A stretch of 64,000 bases of DNA from UBA9659 sp965208605 (GCA_965208605.1 OZ242345.1:1984001-2048000); one strand, 5' to 3'; counted from the first letter of the stretch, positions 1 to 8,947 are shown. Notes: a model not told the origin generated them from the letters alone. Numbers and translations: made by a program.

Positions 1-760
1 CGGCTTGGAAGGATGCAATCACGCGGTTGAACTGCTCTCGTTGCATGGCATAGTCCACCGCCTGGTCAAGAGCATACTGGGCAGCACCAAGCGTATCAGC
101 CGCCAGGGCGACCAGACCTGCATCCAGCGCCTTGGTGTAGATGTCGGGGTCAGCGGATATCAGCTCTGCCTCTACCTGATCATACACCAGCTCGCAGGTG
201 CTCCGTGTTTTATCAATGGTCGTTAGCGAATTTCTGGTCAGACCAGGCGCATCGGCGGCCACAAGATAAATGCTACGATCTTTGAGGGTAACCAGATAAT
301 CGTCTGCTTCTGCATCCAGGGCAAACAAGGATCTGCCAGAAAGTTTGTTACCGGAAACACTGATATCAGCTGCCGCCCGGGCACTAATCCCCTCCCCAAA
401 TGCGACGCCAATGCGATGCTCCCCGGTCACCAGATTGCCGAGCAATGTCTCTTTTCGTCGGGCGGCTTGCAGGGTAACCGGTGCTATCACGGCACTGCTG
501 ATATAGGGGGAAGGGGTGACATGATAACCGAGACACTCAGCGACAACTGCGGCATCCAGGCTATTAAGACCGATACCACCGTTTGTTTCACTGACCAGCA
601 GCCCCGGTATCCCCAGGTCAGTCAAGCCCTGCCATATCTGCTGGTCATCTTGTTGCTTTGAGGCGACTTCACGCACGGTATCAAGCGATACCTGGTCGGT
701 TAAAAATCGATTGACGCTGGTTTGTAGCAAAGTCTGTTCTTGGGAGAGTCCAAATTCCAC
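1..760 (-). CDS. Acyl-CoA dehydrogenase family protein (3' part outside window)
   Basis: Translating the minus strand from a GTG at 760 gives an open frame to the window edge (253 codons) that begins VEFGLSQEQTLLQTSVNRFL, the usual N-terminal helix of FAD-dependent acyl-CoA dehydrogenases. Near the edge it has LGAAQYALDQAVDYAMQREQ and FNRVIASFQA, the conserved segment ahead of the flavin-binding C-terminal domain. An AAGGA ribosome site lies 7 nt before the GTG. The gene starts 10 nt after the stop of a second acyl-CoA dehydrogenase, so the two are probably co-transcribed. Adjacent divergent paralogues of this kind often form heteromeric enzymes acting on unusual acyl chains (sterol side chains, branched acids); that role is inference. 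The FAD- and substrate-binding C-terminus is not visible. Confidence 0.85.
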   Translation of the reverse strand, partial: MEFGLSQEQTLLQTSVNRFLTDQVSLDTVREVASKQQDDQQIWQGLTDLGIPGLLVSETNGGIGLNSLDAAVVAECLGYHVTPSPYISSAVIAPVTLQAARRKETLLGNLVTGEHRIGVAFGEGISARAAADISVSGNKLSGRSLFALDAEADDYLVTLKDRSIYLVAADAPGLTRNSLTTIDKTRSTCELVYDQVEAELISADPDIYTKALDAGLVALAADTLGAAQYALDQAVDYAMQREQFNRVIASFQA

Positions 761-770
761 TATGGATTCC

Positions 771-1958
771 TTATCTTTGCAATTTGGGTTCTTTAGGCAT
801 ACCCAGCCCTCGTTCACTGATAATGTTTTTCTGTATCTGCGAGGTGCCGCCACCGATGATCAAACCGAGGAAATACATATATTGATATTGCCATGAGCCG
901 TTGTCTCTCAGGTATGGATTGTCCCCAAAGGCAAGACCAATTTCACCCATCACATCAATGGCTAATCCCTCAAGTTCGTGGCGCAATTCTGTGCCTTGCA
1001 GTTTGACAATCATCCCGGCAAGTTTGGCATCCTGGTTGCCGTTGAGCCGTGCAGAAAGCAAGCGCATGTCATTGCACTGCATGGCGAGTGCCCGGCCTTG
1101 AAGCCGCATCAACCGGTCGCAGAATACGGGATTGTCTATCAGCCGCTCGCCGTTGACCGTCTCGCTTTGCATTAGCTTGAGCACCCCGTTCAGGCGGGAC
1201 TGAGCTGCCTCTGAGGGTGCCAGGGAGCCGCGTTCATAGCCGAGTATTGCATTGGCGACCTGCCAACCCTGCCCTCGTTGCCCGACTATTTGGTGTTTCG
1301 GTACCCGGACCTCAGTAAAAAAAACTTCATTAAAATTGGCACTGCCGGTCATATCAACCAGCGGTCTGATTTCAATACCAGGGGTATCCATGCTGAACAG
1401 AAGAAAAGAAATGCCTTGGTGCTTGGGTGCTTCTGGTTCGGTGCGTACCAAGCAGAAAATATAATCGGCAATATGTGCCGTGCTGGTCCATATTTTCTGG
1501 CCATTGACTACCCATTCCTCGCCATCAAGTTCTGCCTTGGTGGTCAGGCTCGCCAGGTCACTACCCGCCCCCGGTTCCGAATAACCCTGGCACCAGAGCA
1601 TGTCGCCATAAATAGTTGGTTTGATATATTTTTGCTTTTGCTCTTCGGTGCCCATCTCCAACAGCACGGGCGTCAGCATGGAAATACCCTGACCGGTCAG
1701 CCCCATGCTGAGCTGATTTATTGAAAATTCTTCAGCAATGATGCGAGATTTGATGATGTCTGGCTCCGCGCCGTAGCCCCCATATTGCTTTGGAATGTCG
1801 CGCGCGGCATAGCCGTTTTTGATAAGTAGCTGCTGCCATTTTTTGCTTTCATCACTGCCGACGGCATTTTGCTTCGGAGACTTGTCGCCGTGCTTGGTGA
1901 TAAACTGTTGCACTTCTTTCCGAAATGTTTCGTATTCTGGACCAAAAGAAAGATCCAT
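771..1958 (-). CDS. Acyl-CoA dehydrogenase family protein
   Basis: The product oxidises acyl-CoA thioesters to enoyl-CoA with FAD, passing electrons to ETF. I place the start at the ATG at 1958 (MDLSFGPEYETFRKEVQQFI) because family members begin there. The longer frame from 2036 adds 26 residues without family character, and a GGGA site sits 8 nt before the chosen ATG. Visible landmarks are the flavin-contacting WCQGYSEPGAGSDLASL, the segment VNGQKIWTSTAHIADYIFCL, and the C-terminal LGLIIGGGTSQIQKNIISER that closes the FAD site. Length is 395 residues, normal for the family. It is followed at 10 nt by a second acyl-CoA dehydrogenase on the same strand, and suhB diverges upstream. Substrate is unknown. 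Confidence 0.9.
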   Translation of the reverse strand: MDLSFGPEYETFRKEVQQFITKHGDKSPKQNAVGSDESKKWQQLLIKNGYAARDIPKQYGGYGAEPDIIKSRIIAEEFSINQLSMGLTGQGISMLTPVLLEMGTEEQKQKYIKPTIYGDMLWCQGYSEPGAGSDLASLTTKAELDGEEWVVNGQKIWTSTAHIADYIFCLVRTEPEAPKHQGISFLLFSMDTPGIEIRPLVDMTGSANFNEVFFTEVRVPKHQIVGQRGQGWQVANAILGYERGSLAPSEAAQSRLNGVLKLMQSETVNGERLIDNPVFCDRLMRLQGRALAMQCNDMRLLSARLNGNQDAKLAGMIVKLQGTELRHELEGLAIDVMGEIGLAFGDNPYLRDNGSWQYQYMYFLGLIIGGGTSQIQKNIISERGLGMPKEPKLQR

Positions 1959-2089
1959 CCGTGGCTTCCCGTTTGCTAGTGTGAGTTTGCTAAGCGCGGT
2001 GCCAAGGTTACCATAGCTCATTTCAAGCTGTGGCAAACGAAGACGCTATTGTAGAAAAGAAGACCTTGCCCTCCTGAGAGATTAAAAAT

Positions 2090-2887
2090 ATGGAACCCAT
2101 GGCCAAGATTGCACTTAGAGCAGCACGTCTGGCAGGACAGGTGATTGTCCGGGGGTTTGATCGCCCCGACCTGGTCAGAGTTTCCACCAAAGGACGCAAG
2201 GGTTTGGTGCCCGACATGGTCACCAACATCGACCGGGAGGCCGAGCAGATTATTCTGGCAACCCTGAGAGAGAAGTATCCAGAGCACCAGTTGGTCGGTG
2301 AGGAATCTGGTACCCAGCAGCAAGAAGATTCAGATTACGAATGGCTGATTGACCCGCTGGACGGCACCATGAACTTTGTTCGTCAGATTCCACACTTCTG
2401 TGTATCCATCGCTTGCATCCACAAGGGTAAGCCCCGGCATGCGGTAGTGCTTGATCCGATGCGGCAGGAAGAATTCGTCACCAGCCGAGGCAGGAATACC
2501 GAACTTAACGGGCGACGAATCAGGGCGAGCAATGTTGAGCAGCTGAGCGGTGCTGTTGTTTGCACTGGCGGGCATATTGAGCAGCAACATATAGCGGGCG
2601 AGGTACAGCTCGGCAAGCACCTGATGGATGCGGGTTGTATCATGCGCCACCAAGGCAGTGCCGCCCTTGAACTTGCATACGTTGCTGCCGGCCGAGTGGA
2701 TGCCATGTGGATGCGGGGACTCTCGCCATGGGATATGGCAGCAGGCGCCCTGCTCGTTACTGAGGCAGGCGGCCTGGTAGGAGATTTTGACGGCGGGGCT
2801 AACTATATGAAAACCGGTAACATTGTTGCCGGTACGCCCCGATGTTTCCGGCATTTAACGGCCGGGGTGAAGCAGTATCTCACCTAG
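2090..2887 (+). CDS. suhB: Inositol-1-monophosphatase SuhB
   Basis: Mg-dependent sugar-phosphate phosphatase that in enterobacteria also joins the rRNA antitermination complex. The 265-residue product begins MEPMAKIALRAARLAG, matching SuhB N-termini. It carries the three metal-site motifs of the family: GEESG (residues 70-74), DPLDGT (88-93) and WDMAAG (214-219). Gene position next to secF is usual in Pseudomonas-like gammaproteobacteria, although here suhB converges on secF. The ribosome site before the ATG is weak (GAGAG about 11 nt upstream). No truncation or missing catalytic residue is seen. Confidence 0.95.
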   Translation: MEPMAKIALRAARLAGQVIVRGFDRPDLVRVSTKGRKGLVPDMVTNIDREAEQIILATLREKYPEHQLVGEESGTQQQEDSDYEWLIDPLDGTMNFVRQIPHFCVSIACIHKGKPRHAVVLDPMRQEEFVTSRGRNTELNGRRIRASNVEQLSGAVVCTGGHIEQQHIAGEVQLGKHLMDAGCIMRHQGSAALELAYVAAGRVDAMWMRGLSPWDMAAGALLVTEAGGLVGDFDGGANYMKTGNIVAGTPRCFRHLTAGVKQYLT

Positions 2888-2894
2888 GATGGCT

Positions 2895-2930
2895 AGGAAT
2901 TAGACCAGGAATTAGACCAGGAATTAGACC
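2895..2930. repeat. 12-bp tandem repeat x3 between suhB and secF
   Basis: Three perfect copies of aggaattagacc fill almost the whole 36-nt gap between the convergent suhB and secF stops and run over the secF stop codon at 2924-2926. Each unit read on the minus strand carries a TAA, although only the first is used. No hairpin-plus-U terminator is visible between the two genes. Confidence 0.9.
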
Positions 2931-3868
2931 ATCGTATCCGGGTCATCGGCACCCTCTTTGACGGGGAGCGCAAGGTCTTCTTTGGAGATATTCATAACGA
3001 TAAGCGCGTTGCTCGCCACATACACCGATGAATAGGTACCCACTAGGACGCCAATAATCAACCCTATGGCGAAACCGCTAATCAATTCGCCACCGAGCAG
3101 GAGCAGGGCAAACAACACCATCAAGGTGGTAAAGGAGGTCACCAGAGTACGCCCCAGGGTCTGGTTCAGAGAGACATTGATAATATCAACCGGGGTTGCC
3201 CGCCGAATCTTGCGGAAGTTTTCCCGAATTCTATCGGAGACGACAATGGTGTCATTCAGAGAGTAACCAATAACCGCCAGCAGAGCAGCCAGCACTGTCA
3301 GATCAAAATTCCAACGTGCTACCGAAAATATCCCAAGGGTGATGATCACATCATGGAACAAGGCGATAACAGCACCTATGGCAAACTTTAATTGGAACCG
3401 AAAAGCAACATACAGCAAGACAACACCCAGGGCAGTCAGCAGACCTATGCCCCCTTGATTGGTGAGTTCTTCCCCCACGGCGGGACCAACGAATTCCGAA
3501 CGCCGCAGAGTAACCGGACTGTCTGCGCGCGCGCGCAATGTCTCCATGAGCCGGTCACCCAGGCGAGCATTTTCCTGCGCATCAAGATTTTTTTGCGGGG
3601 GGATGCGCACCAGTATGTCTTTATCAGAACCAAAGTATTGAACAACATGCCCGGTGTAACCCGCCTCCGCGAGGGCACTCCGTATTGCTACCGGGTCTGC
3701 TGGGCCTGAATAGGCAACCTCTACCAGGCTGCCGCCGGTGAAATCAAGGCCCCACTCCACCTGGTTCATCGCCAGCGAAATAAGCGACAGGGTTACCAAG
3801 GTGGCGGACACCATGCCAGCAACATTGCGATAGCCCATAAAATCAAATTGGTATTTGAGAGCAGCCAT
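2924..3868 (-). CDS. secF: Protein translocase subunit SecF
   Basis: Inner-membrane RND-type partner of SecD that uses the proton-motive force to complete Sec export. The product has 314 residues, the usual SecF size. It has the N-terminal amphipathic start FDFMGYRNVAG, the first membrane segment, the periplasmic P4 domain beginning GLDFTGGSLVEVAYS (the conserved GxDFxGG), and five further membrane segments. These include VIGYSLNDTIVVSDRIREN, the conserved family signature. The start codon overlaps the secD stop by one base (TGATG), indicating translational coupling. It is the last gene of the queA-tgt-yajC-secD-secF operon. Confidence 0.97.
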   Translation of the reverse strand: MAALKYQFDFMGYRNVAGMVSATLVTLSLISLAMNQVEWGLDFTGGSLVEVAYSGPADPVAIRSALAEAGYTGHVVQYFGSDKDILVRIPPQKNLDAQENARLGDRLMETLRARADSPVTLRRSEFVGPAVGEELTNQGGIGLLTALGVVLLYVAFRFQLKFAIGAVIALFHDVIITLGIFSVARWNFDLTVLAALLAVIGYSLNDTIVVSDRIRENFRKIRRATPVDIINVSLNQTLGRTLVTSFTTLMVLFALLLLGGELISGFAIGLIIGVLVGTYSSVYVASNALIVMNISKEDLALPVKEGADDPDTMV

Positions 3869-5742
3869 CAGATTGCCAGACTCTTCACCTTACGACCGCC
3901 ATAGATCATATTCACGATGGTTCTGGTGCCCATGATGGCGGTAAACATGGAGGTCAGGATGCCGATGGATAGCGTTACCGCGAAGCCTTTCACTGGTCCG
4001 GTGCCAATGCTGTAGAGAATCACCGCGACAATCAGTGTGGTCAAGTTGGCATCCAGGATAGTGATCATTGCTCGCTCAAAACCGGCATTGATGGCTTGCT
4101 GTGGCGGCAGTTTGTTTTTCAGTTCTTCCTTGATACGAGAGAAGATCAACACATTGGCATCAACGGCCATACCCACCGTCAATACAATACCGGCGATACC
4201 GGGTAGCGTTAACGTGGCCGACAGGCTGGACATGACAGCGACGAGCAACACCAGATTAGCCAGTAGCGCGATATTCGCCGCCACCCCAAACACCTTGTAA
4301 TAAACCAGCATAAACAGTAGGACTAGACCCAGGCCAACAGACACCGAGAAGGCACCCAGGTCTATATTTTCCTGCCCCAGACTAGCGCCAACTGTTCTTT
4401 CCTCCACGATGAACATATCGGCGGCAAGCGCACCCGCCCGGAGCAACAGTGATAGTTCCCGGGCTTCACCGGCACCCAGACCGGTGATGCGGAATTTCCT
4501 ACCCAGTGCGCCCTGAACGGTCGCCAGACTGATGACCTTCTTATCAACATAGGGCACCGACACCAGAGTTTCTTGACCATCAATTATTTCATAGCGGTCC
4601 CGGGTCTTGGTCTCAATAAATATCACTGCCATGCGCCGACCAATATCGTGGCGAGTTGCCCGGTGCATCAAATCACCACCATTAGCGTCCAGATCAATGT
4701 TGACCTGTGGCAAACCCGAATCCGGATCAAAGCCCACCTGAGCGTCAAACACACTGTCCCCACGGAGAATAATATCGTTTGATATTCTGACACTGCGCCC
4801 CTCATAGATATGTTCCTGAACACTCGCCCGGGACGCATTGGCTTCTGCTTCCATCCGAAATTCCAGGGTCGCAATTTTGCCGAGTATCTTCTTGGCTTCC
4901 GCGGTGTCTTGAACGCCCGGCAGATCAACTACAATGCGGTTCCGGCCAAGTCGTTGCACCAATGGTTCGGCAACGCCCAATTCGTTCACCCGGTTACGAA
5001 TAGTTTGCAGGTTTTGCTGCACGGCAAAATCTTCTATCTCCTGCACCGAGTTCTGGTTCACCGTCAACCGAACAAAAGGCTGATTCGCCTCTCCCTCTTC
5101 AATCAAAAACTGCTGGTAGCGACTCTCTATCTTGCGTCTGGCTCTGTCTCTGAGTTCTGCATTGGCGAAGCTGATTTCCAGGACACCAGGGCCAGTGGCA
5201 GAAAATCCCGAGTATCGAATGCGGTCATCCCGCTCCCGCAACATCCGTTTGAGGTCTTGCTCCAGCCCGGCAAATCTTTCTGCTATTGCTGCCTGGGTAT
5301 CCACTTCCATCAAAAAATGCACCCCACCTCGGAGGTCCAGCCCGTACTTCATCGGCTTACCGCCGATCCTGTCCAACCATGGCGGGGTGGTCGGTGCTGT
5401 GTTCAGGGCGACAACATATTCTTTGGGGGAATTTTGGGGAAAGTCATGCAGGGCGCGCTGGATAATTCCCAGACTCCGGAGCTGGGCATCACCATCAGAG
5501 AAGCGGAGCAACGCATTGCCATCATCTAGCTGTGCCCCAAAGAACGGGATGTTGTTATTTTCAAGGCTGGCGATAGCTTCATCCAGCACCTCGTCAGGGA
5601 CGCTGAGGGTAGCGTCATCCATGGATATCTGCACCGCAAAATCGGGCGGATAGACATTGGGTAGGGCGTAGATAAAACCTAGCAGGACGAGTACTAGAAC
5701 CAGAAGGTTCTTCCACAAGGGATAGCGATTTATCAAGGACAA
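3868..5742 (-). CDS. secD: Protein translocase subunit SecD
   Basis: Inner-membrane component of the SecDF-YajC complex that pulls translocating proteins into the periplasm. The 624-residue product has the N-terminal membrane anchor NLLVLVLVLLGFIYALPN and the signature YGLDLRGGVHFLMEVD (GLDLxGG). A large periplasmic P1 domain follows, then a C-terminal bundle of membrane helices with TLPGIAGIVLTVGMAVDANV. The conserved Asp in MAVDANVLIFSRIKEEL is the proton-path residue of the family. It sits 7 nt downstream of yajC and overlaps secF by one base. Confidence 0.97.
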   Translation of the reverse strand: MSLINRYPLWKNLLVLVLVLLGFIYALPNVYPPDFAVQISMDDATLSVPDEVLDEAIASLENNNIPFFGAQLDDGNALLRFSDGDAQLRSLGIIQRALHDFPQNSPKEYVVALNTAPTTPPWLDRIGGKPMKYGLDLRGGVHFLMEVDTQAAIAERFAGLEQDLKRMLRERDDRIRYSGFSATGPGVLEISFANAELRDRARRKIESRYQQFLIEEGEANQPFVRLTVNQNSVQEIEDFAVQQNLQTIRNRVNELGVAEPLVQRLGRNRIVVDLPGVQDTAEAKKILGKIATLEFRMEAEANASRASVQEHIYEGRSVRISNDIILRGDSVFDAQVGFDPDSGLPQVNIDLDANGGDLMHRATRHDIGRRMAVIFIETKTRDRYEIIDGQETLVSVPYVDKKVISLATVQGALGRKFRITGLGAGEARELSLLLRAGALAADMFIVEERTVGASLGQENIDLGAFSVSVGLGLVLLFMLVYYKVFGVAANIALLANLVLLVAVMSSLSATLTLPGIAGIVLTVGMAVDANVLIFSRIKEELKNKLPPQQAINAGFERAMITILDANLTTLIVAVILYSIGTGPVKGFAVTLSIGILTSMFTAIMGTRTIVNMIYGGRKVKSLAI

Positions 5743-5749
5743 TCAACCA

Positions 5750-6082
5750 TCAGATAGATTTAATAGTGCCTTTGGGTAGCGCCGCGGAAACGGCGTTTTT
5801 TTGCAACTTCAGTTCTACATTCTCAGCAACTTCAAACAAAAGATACTGCTCTTCAATTTTTGTAATCTTGCCCATCAAACCACCGTTGGAAACCACCTCA
5901 TCCCCCACTGCCAGCCCGGCAATCAAGGTACGGTGATCCTTGCTACGTTTGCTCTGAGGGCGCCAAATCAAGAAATAAAACACTAGCGCCAGCGCCAAAA
6001 TAATGAGCAAATCAGCACCGGGAAACATCCCCCCCGCAGCATCTTCGGCAGCCATCGCTGGCGGAATAAACCAATTAGTCAT
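5750..6082 (-). CDS. yajC: Preprotein translocase accessory subunit YajC
   Basis: A 110-residue single-span membrane protein that associates with SecDF. The N-terminal half is one hydrophobic helix (LLIILALALVFYFLIWRPQ) followed by the family motif RPQSKRSKDHRTLIAGLAVGDEV and the small soluble domain ending SVSA-like AALPKGTIKSI. A G7 run (minus strand) near codon 19 is the third-longest G tract noticed in the window. It lies 7 nt before secD and about 200 nt after tgt, so it may have its own promoter as well as operon read-through. Confidence 0.95.
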   Translation of the reverse strand: MTNWFIPPAMAAEDAAGGMFPGADLLIILALALVFYFLIWRPQSKRSKDHRTLIAGLAVGDEVVSNGGLMGKITKIEEQYLLFEVAENVELKLQKNAVSAALPKGTIKSI

Positions 6083-6233
6083 AGCAGACTCCCAATTATC
6101 CTAGTCCAAAATCCAGACGCGCTATTGTCGCTGATTCTTGGTCTGTTTAGCAATGATGTTTTTAATGGATGACAGCCCATGAGAGTGTTTGTGTTCGCCA
6201 ATTCGATGACAAATTTGAATAGTATCATTGACG

Positions 6234-6270
6234 GACTGGATTCCCGCCTTCTTTGATCCTGACGGCGGAG
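6234..6270. repeat. Dispersed palindromic repeat copy
   Basis: In the 203-nt tgt-yajC spacer. It contains the left arm gactggattcccg followed by ccttctttgatcctgacggcgg, a form shared with the copies near 19560 and 26220 (ctttgatcctgacggcg). The remaining spacer (6083-6233) shows no gene. Confidence 0.6.
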
Positions 6271-6285
6271 AGGGTGCTACAATGC

Positions 6286-7422
6286 TCACACCCAGCCCGC
6301 ATACACCTGGTTGATGTAAGCATCCAGATCTTCGGACTCAATTGCCTCCCGGGCACCCGCCATAAGAGACATGTAATAGTGTAGGTTGTGAATGCTGTTG
6401 AGTTCCGCACCGAGAATTTCATTACACCTGTCCAGATGATGCAGATAGGCGCGGGAAAAATGCTGACAGCTATAGCAATCACAGTCCGGGTCAAGCGGGC
6501 TCCCATCTGTTTTGTGCACCGCATTGCGGATTCGCACTAGTCCCCGGGAGGTAAACAGATGCCCATTACGCGCGTTACGCGTGGGCATGACGCAGTCCAT
6601 CATATCAATGCCCCGGCGCACACTCTCCAACAGATCTTGAGGGGTACCCACGCCCATCAGATAGCGTGGTTTATCAGCAGGCATTGCCTGGGCTGTGTGC
6701 TGGATAATGCGCATCATCTCAGCCTTGGGTTCGCCTACGGACAGGCCGCCAATCGCATAGCCATCAAAGCCAATCTCAACCAGAGAAGAAAGAGATGTCT
6801 CGCGCAACTCATCAAAGATGCCGCCTTGAATGATGCCAAACAGACTAGCATCAGCAGTTGCATGGGTTACAAAGGCTGCTTTGCTTCTCTTTGCCCATCG
6901 CAAGGACAACTCCATTGACTTTTTTGCTACAGACTGGGCCACAGGGAAGGGCGTACACTCATCAAAACACATGACGATATCGGCATTCAGTGCTACCTGA
7001 GCGGCTATTGAAGCTTCTGGCGATAGAAAAATTTCATCCCCGTTCAGCGGCGAACGAAAGCGAACCCCCGCTTCCGTGATGACCGCTATATCCCCTAGGC
7101 TAAATACCTGGAAGCCACCAGAGTCAGTCAGTATCGGGCCGTCCCAAGACATGAATTGATGCAAGCCGCCCTGGGCGGCCACAGTTCCCGCCCCTGGGCG
7201 CAACATCAAATGGAAAGTATTGCCGAGCAACATCTCAACCCCCAGGGCCCGCAGCCGGTCGGGTGCCAGCCCCTTGACCGTGCCGTAGGTGCCGCAGGGC
7301 ATGAAGCTAGGCGTCCGCACCTGCCAAGGGGCTGATGCCTTTGCACCCGTCTGGGGGAAGGTCATTAAGCCGCGGCGGGCAGCACCGTCGGTGTGCAGGA
7401 TGTCAAATTGCATGGGCATCAA
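6286..7422 (-). CDS. tgt: Queuine tRNA-ribosyltransferase Tgt
   Basis: Exchanges guanine-34 of GUN-anticodon tRNAs for preQ1, the penultimate step of queuosine synthesis. The 378-residue product shows the substrate-binding MSWDGPILTDSGGFQVFSLG and the catalytic region MMDCVMPTRNARNGHLFTSR. The zinc site CDCYSCQHFSRAYLHH lies near the C-terminus. It overlaps queA by 4 nt (ATGA) and belongs to the queA-tgt-yajC-secDF operon. The start used is the first of three closely spaced in-frame Met codons (residues 1, 2 and 4). Confidence 0.97.
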   Translation of the reverse strand: MMPMQFDILHTDGAARRGLMTFPQTGAKASAPWQVRTPSFMPCGTYGTVKGLAPDRLRALGVEMLLGNTFHLMLRPGAGTVAAQGGLHQFMSWDGPILTDSGGFQVFSLGDIAVITEAGVRFRSPLNGDEIFLSPEASIAAQVALNADIVMCFDECTPFPVAQSVAKKSMELSLRWAKRSKAAFVTHATADASLFGIIQGGIFDELRETSLSSLVEIGFDGYAIGGLSVGEPKAEMMRIIQHTAQAMPADKPRYLMGVGTPQDLLESVRRGIDMMDCVMPTRNARNGHLFTSRGLVRIRNAVHKTDGSPLDPDCDCYSCQHFSRAYLHHLDRCNEILGAELNSIHNLHYYMSLMAGAREAIESEDLDAYINQVYAGWV

Positions 7423-8441
7423 CGAGTAATCAGCATGGCGTCACCATAACTGAAAAATCTATACGCCTTCTGCACTGCCTCAAGGTAGGCGTGGCGGGTC
7501 TTGTCGGCACCAGCAAAAGCACTCACCAGCATCAGCAGGGTTGAGCCCGGCAGATGGAAGTTAGTCAGCAGCACATCAACACTACGGAATTCATAACCCG
7601 GATAAATAAAAATATCAGTATCCCCTTGATAGGGACTGATATTGCCATTCATTGTGGCAGTTTCCAGGGCGCGGACGCTGGTGGTGCCAACAGCAACAAT
7701 GCGTCCACCCTGTTTGCGGCAGCGGGCAACGGCAGTACACACCTCAGTGGATACCTCAATATATTCTGCATGCATCCTATGTTGTTCAATCTCCTCAGTC
7801 CGCACCGGCTGGGAGGTGCCCGCGCCCACATGCAGAGTAACTGCCGTGCGTGCCACACCCTTGGCATCAAGCGCGGCAAACACCGTCTGGTCAAAGTGCA
7901 AGCCCGCGGTGGGTGCCGCCACGGCGCCATCTTCCTGGGCGTAAATGGTCTGATAGCGCTCCTGGTCAATCGGCTCGGCTTCACGGTTCAAATAGGGTGG
8001 CAGGGGCATCTTGCCCAAGCGAGCAGCAATCCTGGCAGGTCCGGGTGGCGGGAAATCAAGCACATAAAATTCGCCTTGGCGACGCACCACCTTGATTGCC
8101 GGCAAGTCCTGAGCGATATGAATTCCCACCCCTGGGGCAAGAGACTTGCTAGTACCCAATTGCGCGATTGCTTGCTGTTCTCCCAATATGCGTTCCAGCA
8201 AAATCTCTACCTTCCCACCGGTTTGCTTGCGGCCCATAATGCGCGCCGGGATGACCCGACTATTGTTGACTACCAGCAGGTCATGCGGCTGAAGCAACTC
8301 TGGCAGCTGCGTAAACAGATAGTGCTTCATTGCACCGCTTATCGCATCCAGGTGTAGTAGCCGGCTTGCCGACCGCACTGCTGTGGGGTAACGCGCAATC
8401 AGTTGTCGCGGCAAGTCAAAATCAAATTCGCTGAGTTTCAT
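7419..8441 (-). CDS. queA: tRNA preQ1(34) S-adenosylmethionine ribosyltransferase-isomerase QueA
   Basis: Transfers the ribose of SAM onto preQ1-tRNA to make epoxyqueuosine. The start at 8441 (MKLSEFDFDLPRQLIARYP) is the canonical QueA N-terminus, whereas the frame extends upstream to 8543 without family character. Conserved blocks include LLVVNNSRVIPARIMGRKQT, EDGAVAAPTAGLHFDQTVF, LHVGAGTSQPVRTEEI and the C-terminal TNFHLPGSTLLMLVSAFAG. Length from this start is 340 residues, normal for QueA. The tgt start lies within its last codons. It is first in the operon. Confidence 0.96.
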   Translation of the reverse strand: MKLSEFDFDLPRQLIARYPTAVRSASRLLHLDAISGAMKHYLFTQLPELLQPHDLLVVNNSRVIPARIMGRKQTGGKVEILLERILGEQQAIAQLGTSKSLAPGVGIHIAQDLPAIKVVRRQGEFYVLDFPPPGPARIAARLGKMPLPPYLNREAEPIDQERYQTIYAQEDGAVAAPTAGLHFDQTVFAALDAKGVARTAVTLHVGAGTSQPVRTEEIEQHRMHAEYIEVSTEVCTAVARCRKQGGRIVAVGTTSVRALETATMNGNISPYQGDTDIFIYPGYEFRSVDVLLTNFHLPGSTLLMLVSAFAGADKTRHAYLEAVQKAYRFFSYGDAMLITR

Positions 8442-8517
8442 GCTGGCTAGTGGCGTGAGGACTTGTTTAATTAAAGTGATTGCAGTAGTGGTACACGGCG
8501 TTCCATCTGGGCTACCG

Positions 8518-8523
8518 AGTATA
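8518..8523 (-). promoter_or_regulatory. Possible extended -10 of the queA operon
   Basis: On the minus strand TGTTATACT gives a TGnTATACT extended -10 hexamer 77 nt before the queA start. No good -35 is visible at 17 nt, which is tolerated in extended -10 promoters. Inference only. Confidence 0.35.
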
Positions 8524-8759
8524 ACAGCCAGACCAGGTAGCAAATGTTCGGCGGATACTGTGCTTGTTACAACTGCACGAGCTCAGCTAGATATGGCACA
8601 GATCACCCTAAGAGGAAAGGGCATATCTTATGAGCGAGCAGTGCGGTTGCTTGCGTGGTTGTCGTTGCCGCGCGCTGCCTCAGTGGGCACCTTCCCCGCT
8701 AGGTGGTCTCTACTGCTGCTTACCCCTGCCGTATAAATAACCCTAGCCCGCTCTAGCCC

Positions 8760-8906
8760 CTAGCCAACCACTCGCAAACTATTCCTGCGGAGGGCGATTT
8801 CCAGCGGTCTGGACGAATGCCAGGGACATTCTTTACCACGATAGAGGATTTTGTTGCCTTTGCTCATCAACCATAGATCGAGGGATTTGATATGTCTGAT
8901 TTTCAT
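8760..8906 (-). CDS. Small basic protein under probable SOS control (48 residues, unknown family)
   Basis: An ORF beginning MKIRHIKSLDLWLMSKGNKI and ending SLRVVG lies in the 712-nt spacer between queA and bamC. Support for a real gene is a strong ribosome site (AAGGAAG, 6 nt before the ATG), plus two LexA-type boxes immediately upstream in the correct position. It has about 11 Lys/Arg against 3 Asp/Glu, one Cys and two Trp, and no membrane helix, so it does not resemble the hydrophobic SOS toxins TisB or DinQ. I do not recognise a family. It could be a chance ORF, but the combination of signal and start argues for expression during DNA damage. Confidence 0.5.
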   Translation of the reverse strand: MKIRHIKSLDLWLMSKGNKILYRGKECPWHSSRPLEIALRRNSLRVVG

Positions 8907-8929
8907 CTGCTACTTCCTTAGGTCATCTA

Positions 8930-8945
8930 CTGTATCAATACACAC
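8930..8945. promoter_or_regulatory. Degenerate second LexA-type box
   Basis: CTGT-N8-ACAC (7 of 8 conserved half-site bases) is centred 18 bp from the perfect box at 8948-8963. Paired LexA boxes are known from tightly repressed SOS genes such as colicins; the application here is inference. Confidence 0.4.
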
Positions 8946-8947
8946 TA

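Noticed and set aside
1278..1724. 148-codon plus-strand ORF
   Set aside because: Antisense shadow of the acyl-CoA dehydrogenase gene; no coding character.
4810..5529. 239-codon plus-strand ORF
   Set aside because: Antisense to secD; shadow frame.
6018..6034. G7 run in yajC as a phase-variation tract
   Set aside because: In frame, shorter, and in a core membrane-export gene where switching would be harmful; treated as chance.
7554..8357. 267-codon plus-strand ORF
   Set aside because: Lies wholly antisense to queA, whose motifs are complete.
8440..8736. 98-codon plus-strand ORF upstream of queA
   Set aside because: Starts inside the queA start region on the opposite strand, has no ribosome site and shows no recognisable domain.
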